Of a DNA stretch of 64,000 nucleotides, positions 1-8,353 are shown one piece after another. The number at the start of each line of letters is the position of its first letter. The stretch's first letter is position 1. The notes below the pieces were generated by a model. That model had not been told where the DNA came from. It searched no databases and saw nothing but the letters and a program-made list of their open reading frames with translations. Made by a program: the position numbers and the translations under genes. This stretch comes from Ramlibacter tataouinensis (GTDB lineage: Bacteria > Pseudomonadota > Gammaproteobacteria > Burkholderiales > Burkholderiaceae_C): assembly GCF_027941915.1 (NCBI RefSeq), contig NZ_CP116009.1:496001-560000 (forward strand), written 5' to 3'.

Positions 1-8
1 GTTGCGGT

Positions 9-33
9 GGATTCCCGCCTTCGCGGGAATGAC
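9..33. repeat. Short extragenic palindrome (REP-like), copy 1
   Basis: The arms GATTCCCGC and GCGGGAATGAC form a perfect hairpin just after the stop of the first gene. Related copies lie at 46315-46339, 54750-54774 and 60007-60034, always between genes. This repeat type is common in Burkholderiales genomes; it may act as a transcript-end hairpin. Confidence 0.7.
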
Positions 34-47
34 GGAATCCAGGATCC

Positions 48-887
48 TTACGCCACCGCCTCCATCGCCATCAGCCCGGCCGCCGTGTTCGAGATCGGGA
101 TGTGGTAGTTCGAGTGCACCTTGCGCACCGGCCCCGACACGGCGCCGCGCGCGGCCAGCCACATGAGCAGCTCCACGCCCTGGGTGCCGGTCTTCTCGAC
201 CAGCTCGTGGATGCTGAATTGCGTGGCCCAGGCCGGGTCGTCGAGCATGCTGTCCATGAACTTCAGGTCGAACGGCTTGTTGATGAAGCCGGCCCGCTCG
301 CCGTCGAGCTGGTGCGACAGGCCGCCGGTGCCGATCACCACCACGCGCCGGTCGCTGTCCCAGGAGCGGATCGCCTCGCCCACCGCCTGCCCCAGCGCGT
401 AGCAGCGCCTGGCCGACGGCAGCGGGTACTGCACGGTGTTGATGCACACCGGCACGATCGCCACCGGGCAGTCGCCTTCCGGCCAGAACAGCTTGAGCGG
501 CAGCGTCACGGCGTGGTCGACCAGCATCTCCTGGCAGGTGGTGATGTCGAACTCGCGCGCCACCAGGTGCTCGATCAGGTGCCAGGACAGGTCCAGCTCG
601 CCGCGGAACGGCGGCAGCGTCGGGATGCCCCAGCCCTCGTCCGCGTTGCGGTACTCGGGCGCTGCGCCGACCGCGAAGGTCGGCATCTTGTCCAGGAAGA
701 AGTTCAGGCCGTGGTCGTTGTAGAAGACCACGGCGACGTCGGGCTTCACCTCGGCCAGCCATTGCTGCACCGGGCCGTAGCCGTCGAAGAAGGGCTTCCA
801 GTAAGGCTGCTGCTGCAGCCCCTTGGCGATGGCGCCGCCGATGGCGGGCACGTGCGAGGTGGCGAGGCCTCCGAGGATGCGGGCCAT
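48..887 (-). CDS. Class III extradiol ring-cleavage dioxygenase, LigB-type beta subunit (second paralogue)
   Basis: A 279-aa protein of the protocatechuate 4,5-dioxygenase beta (LigB) family, which carries the catalytic Fe(II) and cleaves a catecholic ring next to the hydroxyls. Family signatures are an N-terminal SHVPAIG with the early iron-ligand histidine, VVFYNDHG, and GTGGLSHQL in the C-terminal half. It resembles the pmdB product at 24921-25781 but is clearly diverged. The small-subunit gene lies just upstream in the same direction (21 nt gap), so the two probably form an alpha2beta2 enzyme. The divergent FAD hydroxylase suggests the substrate is a hydroxylated aromatic acid made by that enzyme. 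The substrate (protocatechuate, gallate or other) cannot be read from sequence. Confidence 0.85.
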   Translation of the reverse strand: MARILGGLATSHVPAIGGAIAKGLQQQPYWKPFFDGYGPVQQWLAEVKPDVAVVFYNDHGLNFFLDKMPTFAVGAAPEYRNADEGWGIPTLPPFRGELDLSWHLIEHLVAREFDITTCQEMLVDHAVTLPLKLFWPEGDCPVAIVPVCINTVQYPLPSARRCYALGQAVGEAIRSWDSDRRVVVIGTGGLSHQLDGERAGFINKPFDLKFMDSMLDDPAWATQFSIHELVEKTGTQGVELLMWLAARGAVSGPVRKVHSNYHIPISNTAAGLMAMEAVA

Positions 888-908
888 GGTCGATGTCTCC
901 TTGTGGTT

Positions 909-1274
909 TCAGGTTGGCAGCGTGTCGGGCTGCTCGTTGGCGCGCACCAGCATCGCCTTGAAGTCGTCCTTGCTCATGCCGGTCTGGGCCGCGCCCAGGT
1001 CCTGCACGTCCAGCCCCAGGATGCCGGCGAACTTGGCCAGGTAGTAGACGTTGCCGCCGGCGGCCAGCAGGCCCGGCACGTCGCGACCGCGGATCGCGCG
1101 CGCCTGCTCCTCGTTCAGCCCGTAGCGCTGCATGTAGCCGGCCTCGTCGGCGCGGAAGGCCTCGCGGTTGGCGGCCTCGTTGAAGGAAAAGCACATGCGG
1201 TTGAGCGCATAGCCCTTGCGGGCCTGCTGACCGTCGAAGACGGTGGTGCCGGGAATGGGTGGATAGCGGTCCAT
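909..1274 (-). CDS. Extradiol dioxygenase small subunit, LigA-type alpha subunit
   Basis: A 121-aa all-helical protein of the LigA family, the non-catalytic subunit that closes the active site of protocatechuate 4,5-dioxygenases. It starts MDRYPPIPGTTVFDGQQARK and shares GTT-FD--QSRKGY-LN and GGN-YYLAK with the pmdA product at 25781-26173. The reading frame is open far upstream, but the long extension is antisense to the hydroxylase; the ATG at 1274 fits the family N-terminus. It is the first gene of a two-gene operon with the LigB-type subunit. Confidence 0.85.
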   Translation of the reverse strand: MDRYPPIPGTTVFDGQQARKGYALNRMCFSFNEAANREAFRADEAGYMQRYGLNEEQARAIRGRDVPGLLAAGGNVYYLAKFAGILGLDVQDLGAAQTGMSKDDFKAMLVRANEQPDTLPT

Positions 1275-1475
1275 GGTGTGCGGTTGCGGGTGGATGGGCG
1301 CTCGCGGACTATTCCGCCGCCGCGCGCGCCAGTCCCTGATCCAGGTCAAGGACCGCCGTGGAACTTGACGAAGATCAAGCGTACGTAGAATTACGTTTAG
1401 TGAAATCAATTTCGCAATAGTAAATTCCCAACCCGCACCCACCGGACGGTGCGAACCAGAACAGGAGACGCCCGC
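1275..1475. promoter_or_regulatory. Divergent promoter region between ligA-like gene and FAD hydroxylase operon
   Basis: This 201-nt gap separates two divergent operons. Its centre (about 1380-1430) is distinctly AT-rich against a GC-rich background, with TAGAAT and AATTTCGCAATAGTAAATT-like stretches, as expected for back-to-back promoters. No regulator gene is adjacent and no operator could be defined. Confidence 0.45.
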
Positions 1476-3134
1476 ATGGGGACCTACGCGTACCCGCGCT
1501 TTCCGTACAAAGCCCCGACGGACCTGCGGTCCGATCCGCCGCAGCGGCGCCCGCTGATCGTGGTCGGCGCCGGCCCGGTCGGGCTGGCCGCCGCCATCGA
1601 CGCCCGGCTGCAGGGCATCCCGGTGCTGCTGCTGGACGAGGACGACACCGTCTCGATCGGCTCGCGCGCGGTCTGCTACGCCAAGCGCACGCTGGAGATC
1701 CTCGACCGGTTCGGCGTGGGCGACCCGCTGGTCGACAAGGGCGTCGGCTGGAACGTCGGCCGCACCTTCTTCGGCGAGCAGGAGGTGTACCGCTTCGACC
1801 TCCTGCCCGAGCCGGGCCACAAGCGGCCCGGCATGATCAACCTGCAGCAGTACTACCTGGAAGAGGCGCTGATCGCGCGCGCCACCGAACTCGGCGCCGA
1901 CCTGCGCTGGAAGCACAAGGTGGTGTCGATCCAGCCGGCCGACGACCACGTGCGCCTGCAGGTCGAGACGCCCGACGGCCTGTTCGCCATCGAGGCCGAC
2001 TGGCTGATCGCCGCCGACGGCGCGCGCAGCCCGATCCGCCGCATGCTGGGCCTGGAGGTGGACGGCCGCATCTTCATGGACCGGTTCCTGATCGCCGACG
2101 TGGTGATGAAGGCCGACTACCCGGCCGAGCGCTGGCTGTGGTTCGACCCGCCCTTCCATCCGCACCAGACCGTGCTGCTGCACAAGCAGGCCGACAACGT
2201 CTGGCGCATCGACTTCCAGCTCGGCTGGGACGCCGATCCGCAAGAGGAGAGGAAGCCGGAGAACGTGATCCCGCGGCTGCAGGCCATGCTGGGCGAGCGC
2301 CCGTTCGAACTCGAGTGGGTCAGCATCTACACCTTCCAGTGCCGGCGCATGAAGGACTTGCGCGCCAACCGCGTGCTGTTCGTCGGCGACGCCGCGCACC
2401 AGGTCTCGCCGTTCGGCGCGCGCGGCGCCAACTCCGGGTTCCAGGACGTCGACGACCTGCTGTGGAAATTGCGGCTGGTGATGGCCGGCCAGGCGCCCGA
2501 TCGCCTGCTCGACACCTACAGCCGGGACCGCATCGACGCCGCGGACGAGAACCTGCTGAACTCGACGCGCTCGACCGACTTCATCACGCCCAAGAGCCGC
2601 GCCAGCAAGACCTTCCGCAACGCGGTGCTGCACCTGGCGCGCGAGCACGCCTTCGCCCGCAGGCTGGTGAACTCCGGGCGGCTGTCGGTGCCCAGCTTCC
2701 TGACCGGATCGGTGCTGAACACGCCCGATGCCGAGGCCTTCGAGGGCCGCATGGTCCCCGGCGCGCCGATGGACGATGCGCCGCTGCGCATCGATGGCCA
2801 TGACGACTGGCTGCTGGACCGGGTCGGCAACGGCTTCCGGCTGCTGGTGTTCGCGCCCTCGGCGCAGGCCGTGCCGGCCGGCTGGCGCGACAAGCTGGCC
2901 GAACTGGCACACGACCCGATTCCCGTCACGGCGCTGGTCGTCGCGCCCGACGGCGGCGCCCTGCCCGGCTTCACCGTGGCACAGGACCCCACCGGCCTGG
3001 CGGCGCAGCGCTACGACGCCCGCGACGGCGCCGTCTACCTGATCCGCCCCGACCAGCACGTGGCCGCCCGCTGGCGCGCGTTCGACGCCGCACGGGTGCG
3101 CGCCGCCGTGGCCCACGCCACCTGCAACGCCTGA
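1476..3134 (+). CDS. FAD-dependent aromatic hydroxylase (MhpA/PHBH-like group A monooxygenase)
   Basis: A 552-aa flavoprotein monooxygenase that uses NAD(P)H and O2 to hydroxylate an aromatic ring. It has the dinucleotide-binding VVGAGPVG (about residues 28-35), a DG motif (IAADGARSPIRR) and the second FAD motif VLFVGDAAHQVSPFGARG (about 302-319), followed by a thioredoxin-like C-terminal part. Length matches 3-(3-hydroxyphenyl)propionate hydroxylases (about 550 aa). The ATG at 1476 is preceded by AGGAG; a GTG 27 nt upstream is less likely. It heads a tight operon with the DUF2783 and VOC genes and is divergent from a LigA/LigB dioxygenase, consistent with hydroxylation followed by extradiol cleavage. 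The substrate is not known. Confidence 0.85.
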   Translation: MGTYAYPRFPYKAPTDLRSDPPQRRPLIVVGAGPVGLAAAIDARLQGIPVLLLDEDDTVSIGSRAVCYAKRTLEILDRFGVGDPLVDKGVGWNVGRTFFGEQEVYRFDLLPEPGHKRPGMINLQQYYLEEALIARATELGADLRWKHKVVSIQPADDHVRLQVETPDGLFAIEADWLIAADGARSPIRRMLGLEVDGRIFMDRFLIADVVMKADYPAERWLWFDPPFHPHQTVLLHKQADNVWRIDFQLGWDADPQEERKPENVIPRLQAMLGERPFELEWVSIYTFQCRRMKDLRANRVLFVGDAAHQVSPFGARGANSGFQDVDDLLWKLRLVMAGQAPDRLLDTYSRDRIDAADENLLNSTRSTDFITPKSRASKTFRNAVLHLAREHAFARRLVNSGRLSVPSFLTGSVLNTPDAEAFEGRMVPGAPMDDAPLRIDGHDDWLLDRVGNGFRLLVFAPSAQAVPAGWRDKLAELAHDPIPVTALVVAPDGGALPGFTVAQDPTGLAAQRYDARDGAVYLIRPDQHVAARWRAFDAARVRAAVAHATCNA

Positions 3135-3146
3135 AGGACAGCCCCC

Positions 3147-3377
3147 ATGCCGCTGCAACTCGCCCCCAACATCGCCGAACCCGGCAAGCGCTACTTCCGC
3201 GACTTCAGCCCCGGCGACGACTTCTACGAAGCGCTGATCGACGCCCACCGCGACCTCACCGACGAGCAAAGCGAGCAGCTCAACGCCCGCCTGGTGCTGC
3301 TGCTGGCCAACCACATCGGCGACCTGAGCGTCCTGCGCGAAGCCTTCGCGATCGCCCGACAGGGCCTCGACACCTGA
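3147..3377 (+). CDS. DUF2783-like small protein
   Basis: A 76-aa acidic protein with DDFYEALIDAHRDLTDEQSE followed by LNARLVLLLANHIGDL, which I recognise as the DUF2783 type. Members are typically found beside FAD-dependent aromatic hydroxylases, as here (12 nt downstream of one). Function is unknown; an accessory or stabilising role for the hydroxylase is a guess from context. Confidence 0.7.
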   Translation: MPLQLAPNIAEPGKRYFRDFSPGDDFYEALIDAHRDLTDEQSEQLNARLVLLLANHIGDLSVLREAFAIARQGLDT

Positions 3378-3410
3378 ACCCTGCCCCAGCCCCCCGAAAG
3401 GAGACAACCC

Positions 3411-3953
3411 GTGCCCATCCGCAAGATCCACCATGTCGCCTACCGCTGCCACGACGCCAGGCAGACCGTCGAGTGGTACGAGAAGAACCTCGGCATGAAG
3501 CTGGTGCTGGCGATCGCCGAGGACCAGGTGCCGTCCACGCGCGACCCCGATCCGTACATGCACCTGTTCATGGACGCCGGCGGCGGCAACGTGCTGGCCT
3601 TCTTCGAGATCCCGAACTCGCCCCCGATGGGCCGTGACCCGCACACGCCCGAGTGGGTGCAGCACATCGCCTTCGAGGTGGACAGCCTGGACGAGTTGCA
3701 CCAGGCCAGGGCGAAGCTCGAGGCCAATGGCGTGCCCGTGATCGGCATCACCGACCACACCATCTTCCAGTCGATCTACTTCTTCGACCCCAATGGCCAC
3801 CGGCTGGAGCTGGCGTTCAACACCGGCACGCCCGAGATGTACAGGCGCCTCGACGAGGTGAAGTACGAGATGGTCGACGAGTGGGCGCGCACCAAGCGCG
3901 CACCCAAGCACGCGGCCTGGATGCACGAGAAGGAATTCGCCACTCCCGCCTGA
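3411..3953 (+). CDS. VOC-superfamily (glyoxalase/extradiol dioxygenase fold) protein
   Basis: A 180-aa single-unit VOC metalloprotein. The expected ligand set is present: H in KIHHVAYR, H in VQHIAFEV and E in GHRLELAF. It begins at a GTG preceded by AAAGGAGA. It is third in the operon with the FAD hydroxylase and DUF2783 gene. Such proteins act as isomerases, lyases or ring-cleavage enzymes; the precise reaction is not identifiable. A role downstream of the hydroxylase is inferred from the operon. Confidence 0.75.
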   Translation: MPIRKIHHVAYRCHDARQTVEWYEKNLGMKLVLAIAEDQVPSTRDPDPYMHLFMDAGGGNVLAFFEIPNSPPMGRDPHTPEWVQHIAFEVDSLDELHQARAKLEANGVPVIGITDHTIFQSIYFFDPNGHRLELAFNTGTPEMYRRLDEVKYEMVDEWARTKRAPKHAAWMHEKEFATPA

Positions 3954-3984
3954 GCAGGCATGCGCGGTGTCCTCGGGCCTGCGC

Positions 3985-4299
3985 TCAGGCGTGCAGGCCC
4001 GCCGACTCGAACCGCGCCACCACTTCTCCGGACACCGGGTCGGTGACGCCGAGGCCGCCGCCCAGGTCCTCCAGGCAGTCGCGGAAGCTGTCGAGCATGG
4101 CGATCATCCCCGGCCGGGCCGCCGCCAGCTCCGCCATGGAGTCCCACTCGCCGACCACGCAGTAGGTGCGATCGCCGGTCTTCACCAGCGAGAAGCGCTG
4201 CATGCCGCCGAATTGCGGGTCGGCCTTGCGGTGCGCGTCGATGAACTCCTGCTCGCGGCCGGGCTTGACGCGGAAGCGGACGATGTTGAACGCGGTCAT
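3985..4299 (-). CDS. Antibiotic-biosynthesis-monooxygenase (ABM)-fold protein
   Basis: A 104-aa protein with the dimeric alpha/beta-barrel pattern: FNIVRFRVKPGREQEFIDAH at the start, a YCVVGEWDSM strand in the middle and a C-terminal strand. ABM-fold proteins include small quinol monooxygenases and many uncharacterised members. It is convergent with the VOC gene, 31 nt away. The start at 4299 is preceded by an AAGGAGAGGC-type ribosome-binding site. Confidence 0.65.
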   Translation of the reverse strand: MTAFNIVRFRVKPGREQEFIDAHRKADPQFGGMQRFSLVKTGDRTYCVVGEWDSMAELAAARPGMIAMLDSFRDCLEDLGGGLGVTDPVSGEVVARFESAGLHA

Positions 4300-4545
4300 G
4301 GCGCCTCTCCTTGCACGGGTGGAAAAGGGGGCCAGATTGCGCCGCCCGCGCCGTCATGACAAGCGCGGGAGTGGCGTCCCGGCGCGGGGGTGGCACCGCA
4401 GCGCGAGCTGGCGCACGCTGGCTGCAATTGGTTTCACGGCTGGGCTGAAGCCGGCTTCACCCGCGCGGGCGGCGGCAGCCGGCCGGAACCTCCGCGGGCG
4501 CGGACGATCCACTTTCCTTGTCAAGCAAGCAGGAAGCTCACAGCC

Positions 4546-4929
4546 ATGTTCGCCGCCGTCTGGATCCTGGGCCTGCTGGCCCTGCTGCTGTGGAGCCTCA
4601 CGATGTGGGGCGTGCATGCCCTGTGGGCCGCACTGGCCGACACCAGCTGGGACGTGGCGGTGAACCGCCTGCCCAACCTGCAGCTGCCGCCCGCCCTGGA
4701 GCCGTGGCTGGGCGATACCTGGCGTCAATGGATGGAGGCCATCGGTCCCTGGCTGGGCCATGTCGCCCCGACGCTGGACTCCATCACCGGCTGGGCTGCC
4801 AGCGCCATGCCGGTGCTGATCTGGATCACCTGGGCGATCGGGGCGTTCCTGCTGCTGCTGGTCACCGCCGCGTTCGCGGGCGTGGTGTCGTGGTTGCGCG
4901 GCAGACGCCGGCCGGTGGCACGGACTTGA
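4546..4929 (+). CDS. Small membrane protein of unknown function
   Basis: A 127-aa protein with two predicted membrane helices: residues about 2-28 (FAAVWILGLLALLLWSLTMW) and about 85-110 (VLIWITWAIGAFLLLLVTAA), followed by a basic tail. The Trp-rich loop between them should face the periplasm. An upstream in-frame ATG at 4390 exists, but the ATG at 4546 has AGGAAG upstream and starts directly in a membrane helix. No family recognised. Confidence 0.6.
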   Translation: MFAAVWILGLLALLLWSLTMWGVHALWAALADTSWDVAVNRLPNLQLPPALEPWLGDTWRQWMEAIGPWLGHVAPTLDSITGWAASAMPVLIWITWAIGAFLLLLVTAAFAGVVSWLRGRRRPVART

Positions 4930-4939
4930 GTCCCGTCGC

Positions 4940-5947
4940 CTACGGCGCGAACTCCTCGGTATCCACTTCCGTGCGCGACTGCGCGCTGTAGCGGTTGCCG
5001 CTGACCGTCTGCTGGTTGACGTGGGCCTCCAGCCGCTCGACCAGGCCGGCGTCCAGCTTCAGGTTCGCCGCCGCCAGGTCCTCGTGCAGGTGCTCGACCT
5101 GGGTGGTGCCCGGGATCGGGATGATGTCGCTGCCCTTGTGCAGCAGCCAGGCCAGCGCCAGCTGCGCCGGCGTGCAGCCCGCCTCCTGCGCCAGTGCCTT
5201 GTAGCCGGGCAGCAGTTGCAGGTTGCGCGCGTAGTGCTCGGGGGCGAAGCGCGGCATGGAGCGGCGGATGTCCTTGGCGTCCAGCGTCGCCACGTCGTGC
5301 AGCGCGTCGCACAGGAAGCCGCGCGCCACCGGGCTGAACGCCACGAACGCGACGCCCAGCTCGCGGCAGGCCTGCAGCACCGCGATCTCCGGGTTGCGTG
5401 TCCAGAGCGAATACTCCGTCTGCAGCGCCGTGACCGGGTGCACGGCATGCGCCTTGCGCAGCGTGGCCGCCGACACCTCCGACAGCCCGATCGTGCGCAC
5501 CTTGCCCTGCTCCACCAGCCGGCTCATGGCGCCGACGCTGTCCTCGATCGGCACCTGCTTGTCCCAGCGGTGCAGGTAGTACAGGTCGATCACGTCGGTC
5601 TGCAGGCGGCGCAGGCTGTCCTCGCAGTTGCGGCGCACGGTGTCCGGGCGGCCATCGATCACGCGCCGGACCGTGCCGTCGTCGCCCGTGACGCCCGCCA
5701 TGCCGCCCTTGCTGGCCAGCGTGAAGCGGCTGCGATGCGGCTTGAGCACGCGGCCGACCAGCGTCTCGTTGGCGCCGAAGCCGTACAGCGCCGCGGTGTC
5801 GAACAGCGTCACGCCGGCGTCCAGCGCCGCCAGCAACAGCCGCTCGCCCTGCTCAGCCGACGGCGGCGTGCCATAGGCGTGGCTGAGGTTCATGCAGCCG
5901 AGGCCGATGGCGGAGACCTGGAAGGGGCCGAGGGAGCGATCGTGCAT
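4940..5947 (-). CDS. Aldo/keto reductase
   Basis: A 335-aa NADPH-dependent aldo/keto reductase with the catalytic tetrad in context: D and Y in FDTAALYGFGANE, K in LASKGG, and H in YYLHRWD. The C-terminal PIPGTTQVEHLHEDLAAANL is the NADPH-binding segment typical of the YakC/Tas-like AKR families. It is convergent with the small membrane protein, 10 nt away. The physiological substrate is unknown. Confidence 0.85.
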   Translation of the reverse strand: MHDRSLGPFQVSAIGLGCMNLSHAYGTPPSAEQGERLLLAALDAGVTLFDTAALYGFGANETLVGRVLKPHRSRFTLASKGGMAGVTGDDGTVRRVIDGRPDTVRRNCEDSLRRLQTDVIDLYYLHRWDKQVPIEDSVGAMSRLVEQGKVRTIGLSEVSAATLRKAHAVHPVTALQTEYSLWTRNPEIAVLQACRELGVAFVAFSPVARGFLCDALHDVATLDAKDIRRSMPRFAPEHYARNLQLLPGYKALAQEAGCTPAQLALAWLLHKGSDIIPIPGTTQVEHLHEDLAAANLKLDAGLVERLEAHVNQQTVSGNRYSAQSRTEVDTEEFAP

Positions 5948-5964
5948 GGCGGCCGGCGTGCCGG

Positions 5965-6162
5965 TCAGGAAGCGACCAGTTCGCCCATGGCGAACACGGA
6001 CACGGGGATGCGGCCAGCCAGCTGGGCGGGCGTCTGGGATAGCCAGGTGAGGCGCTTCTGCTCCTCCAGCGCGGCCTTGCGCTCCTGGGCCAGTTCCTTG
6101 GGAGTGAGTTCCTTTTCGTCCTCGATGATGCAGTGGATAGCGGTTTCGTCAGTCTTTGCCAT
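5965..6162 (-). CDS. Small hypothetical protein
   Basis: A 65-aa protein, rich in charged residues in its first half (EDEKELTPKELAQERKAALE, probably helical). It lies 17 nt upstream of the aldo/keto reductase and is probably co-transcribed with it. Not recognised. From about 6163 to 6326 I see no gene. Confidence 0.5.
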   Translation of the reverse strand: MAKTDETAIHCIIEDEKELTPKELAQERKAALEEQKRLTWLSQTPAQLAGRIPVSVFAMGELVAS

Positions 6163-6326
6163 GCCCGTATTGTCCGGTTTGTGCCCCGGATCGCGAAGAA
6201 ATCTCGGGGATAACCCTCACTCATCCACAGCGCGCGGCTGGATCGCTTGACAGACCGTCGCCGCTGCGCTTTGGGCTCGGCAACGGCTGCGCCACGCTGG
6301 CGGGCCTGGTGCAGCCGTTCGAACCC

Positions 6327-6701
6327 TCAGCGCCAACGCGGGTTGTCGGGCGCGCGATCGCGGTGGTTCGGCACGCCGTCGCCATCGCGGTCGCGGTCGA
6401 AGCGGTCGGGAATGCCGTCGCGGTCACGGTCTCGGCGCGGGCCGGGACCGCCCTGCCATTGCGGGGCACCGTGACCGGCGTACCGTGGGGTGACGACCCA
6501 CTGGGCCTCGACCCACACCCGGTGCGGGCCGCGCTGCTCCCAATGGCCCGGCACGAAGGTGCGCTGGTGAGCCGGGGCTGCGTAGGCCGGCGGCGCATAA
6601 ACCGGTCGCGGTGATTGATCCACGTAAGCCGGGCGCGCGGCGGCAGTGCCGGCCGCCAGCAGGGTGCCGGCCACGATGATCATGCAAGCTGTCTGACCCA
6701 T
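6327..6701 (-). CDS. Exported protein with Asp-rich calcium-binding-like C-terminus
   Basis: A 124-aa protein starting MGQTACMIIVAGTLLAAGTA, a signal peptide with likely cleavage after AAA. The middle has a W-rich stretch (GHWEQRGPHRVWVEAQW) like the YXWGXW-type repeats of small periplasmic proteins. The C-terminus carries DRDRDGIPDRFDRDRDGDGV, the pattern of thrombospondin type 3-like calcium-binding repeats. AAAGGAGA precedes the ATG at 6701, so the longer frame to 6824 is not used. Function unknown. Confidence 0.65.
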   Translation of the reverse strand: MGQTACMIIVAGTLLAAGTAAARPAYVDQSPRPVYAPPAYAAPAHQRTFVPGHWEQRGPHRVWVEAQWVVTPRYAGHGAPQWQGGPGPRRDRDRDGIPDRFDRDRDGDGVPNHRDRAPDNPRWR

Positions 6702-6858
6702 GTCGCGTCTCCTTTCGGGTTGGGGCACGACGATGGTGGCGCGCGATGCTGTCCGGCTTGCGAAGCGACTGCGAAGCTGTGTGAAGAGTCCCACGTGCCG
6801 CCGTCGTGGCGTCACGCCGCGCAACGGCTGCGCAGCCGCTGCCGCAGCGATCCGTCAG

Positions 6859-7215
6859 CTACAGATCGTGGGCGCAGGCGCTGCCGACCGCCTTTACATC
6901 CTCTTGCGGCGCGGGCGTGCCGTCGTCCAGGGTGGTGGTGATCGAAACCTGCTCGGTTGCCGCAGGCACCGGCGCCAACTGCGACACCGTCGGCGTCGGC
7001 ACCAGCGTCGAGAAGACCGTCGCTTCGACCAGGCGCGCTTCATCCGCCGACACCGGAGGCGCGGCCGGCGACAACCAGGAGGCCGCCAGCGCCAGGCCGG
7101 CGACGGCTGCAGCGGCTGCGGCACCGGCCCAGCGCGGCCGGTGGTGGCCGGATTGCCGGGGGGCCACGGGTTCATCTCCGTGCAGGGATTGCTGATGACG
7201 GGCGAGGTAGCACAT
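6859..7215 (-). CDS. Small membrane-anchored hypothetical protein
   Basis: A 118-aa protein with a basic N-terminus, one hydrophobic segment (about residues 30-50, AAAAAAVAGLALAASWL) and a Thr/Val/Pro-rich exported part. AGGAGG lies just before the ATG at 7215, which decides the start. No family recognised. Confidence 0.5.
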   Translation of the reverse strand: MCYLARHQQSLHGDEPVAPRQSGHHRPRWAGAAAAAAVAGLALAASWLSPAAPPVSADEARLVEATVFSTLVPTPTVSQLAPVPAATEQVSITTTLDDGTPAPQEDVKAVGSACAHDL

Positions 7216-7374
7216 GCGGACCTCCTGCGTGCGGCGCTCGGGACTCGAGCGGCCAGTATGGCCCGCGCGCCCGTCGATGCAAGGCGCGCCGGAGGCGACC
7301 TTGTCAATGGCGAGCCTCTTGCGCATCACGAGGTTACGCCCGGCCGCCCGCGAGCGCCCGGGGGCATCAGGCCA

Positions 7375-8340
7375 TCAGATGTCCAGTACCAGACGCGGGC
7401 TCAGCGAGCGCGAGCAGCAGGGCGTCAACCGGTCCCCGCGCATCCTCTCTTCCTGGGTCAAGCACATGTCCCGATGGTCCGGTACGCCGTCGAGCACCCC
7501 CACGGCGCAGGTGCCACAGATGCCTTGCTCGCACGATGTCGGCAGGATGAACCCGTGCTGAGCCAATGCAGCAAGAATCGATTGCCCAGCTGATACCTGG
7601 ATCACGGCACCGGTCGAGGCGATCTGGACCTCGAATTCGCCTTCGGTGCACGGGCTGCGCACCGGCGCAGCAAAGTACTCGCGATGCAATCGGCTCTCGG
7701 GCCAGCCCGCTGCACGGGCGCTCCCGAGGACCCAGTCCATGAACCCGGCCGGGCCGCAGACATACAGGTGCGTGCCGGCGTGCGCTTGGTCGAGGACCGC
7801 ACGCGGGTCGAATCGCTGCTCGGTGGGCCCATCGTCATGGTGAAACTCGGCATGCGGGCCGATGGGACCCGCCACGATCCGGTCGACGAATGCGGTTCGC
7901 TCGGAGGCGCGCGTGCAGTAGTGCAGTTCGAACGACGCCTGGTCCCGCGCCAGCGTCTCGGCCATCGCCAGCAGGGGCGTGATCCCGATCCCACCGCCCA
8001 CCAGCAGGTGGTGCCCGGCGCTGGCATCCAGCTCAAAGCAGTTGCGCGGCTCGCTGATCAGCACAAGCTGTCCTTCCGCCAGCGCGTGCATCCCGCGGGA
8101 GCCGCCGCGCGAGGCGGGCTCGCGCAGGACTGCGATCAGGTAGAGCTGCGTGTCCCAGGGCGGGCTGCACAGCGAGTACTGCCGCAGCGGCCCGCCCGGC
8201 AGCTGCACGTCGATGTGGGCGCCCGCCGTGAAGGGCGGCAGTGGCTGGCCATCGGGATCGACGAGCTCGAACGAGCAGATCTCCGCGGTCTCGGGCTTCT
8301 TGCGCGCAATGCGCACCCAGCGCGTGGTGGAACAAAGCAT
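7375..8340 (-). CDS. Phthalate-dioxygenase-reductase-like (PDR/VanB family) reductase
   Basis: A 321-aa electron-transfer protein that passes electrons from NADH through FMN and a plant-type [2Fe-2S] cluster to a Rieske oxygenase. It has the flavin motif RQYS (residues 53-56), an NAD-binding GGGIGITP (about 115-122) and a C-terminal ferredoxin domain with C270-X4-C275-X2-C278-X29-C308. It is the last gene of the cluster; its natural partner is the Rieske oxygenase at 20644-21918, twelve kilobases upstream in the same direction. The start is 13 nt beyond the stop of the ligase gene. Confidence 0.88.
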   Translation of the reverse strand: MLCSTTRWVRIARKKPETAEICSFELVDPDGQPLPPFTAGAHIDVQLPGGPLRQYSLCSPPWDTQLYLIAVLREPASRGGSRGMHALAEGQLVLISEPRNCFELDASAGHHLLVGGGIGITPLLAMAETLARDQASFELHYCTRASERTAFVDRIVAGPIGPHAEFHHDDGPTEQRFDPRAVLDQAHAGTHLYVCGPAGFMDWVLGSARAAGWPESRLHREYFAAPVRSPCTEGEFEVQIASTGAVIQVSAGQSILAALAQHGFILPTSCEQGICGTCAVGVLDGVPDHRDMCLTQEERMRGDRLTPCCSRSLSPRLVLDI

Positions 8341-8353
8341 GGCGATCGCAAGC

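Noticed and set aside
909..3926. A 1005-codon open frame on the - strand extending the LigA-like gene
   Set aside because: Only the last 121 codons resemble a protein (LigA); the rest is antisense to the hydroxylase and VOC genes and lacks motifs.
6308..6330. GTTCGAACCC resembling a tRNA T-loop
   Set aside because: No pairing T-stem, no acceptor stem and no anticodon arm at the required distances; chance similarity.
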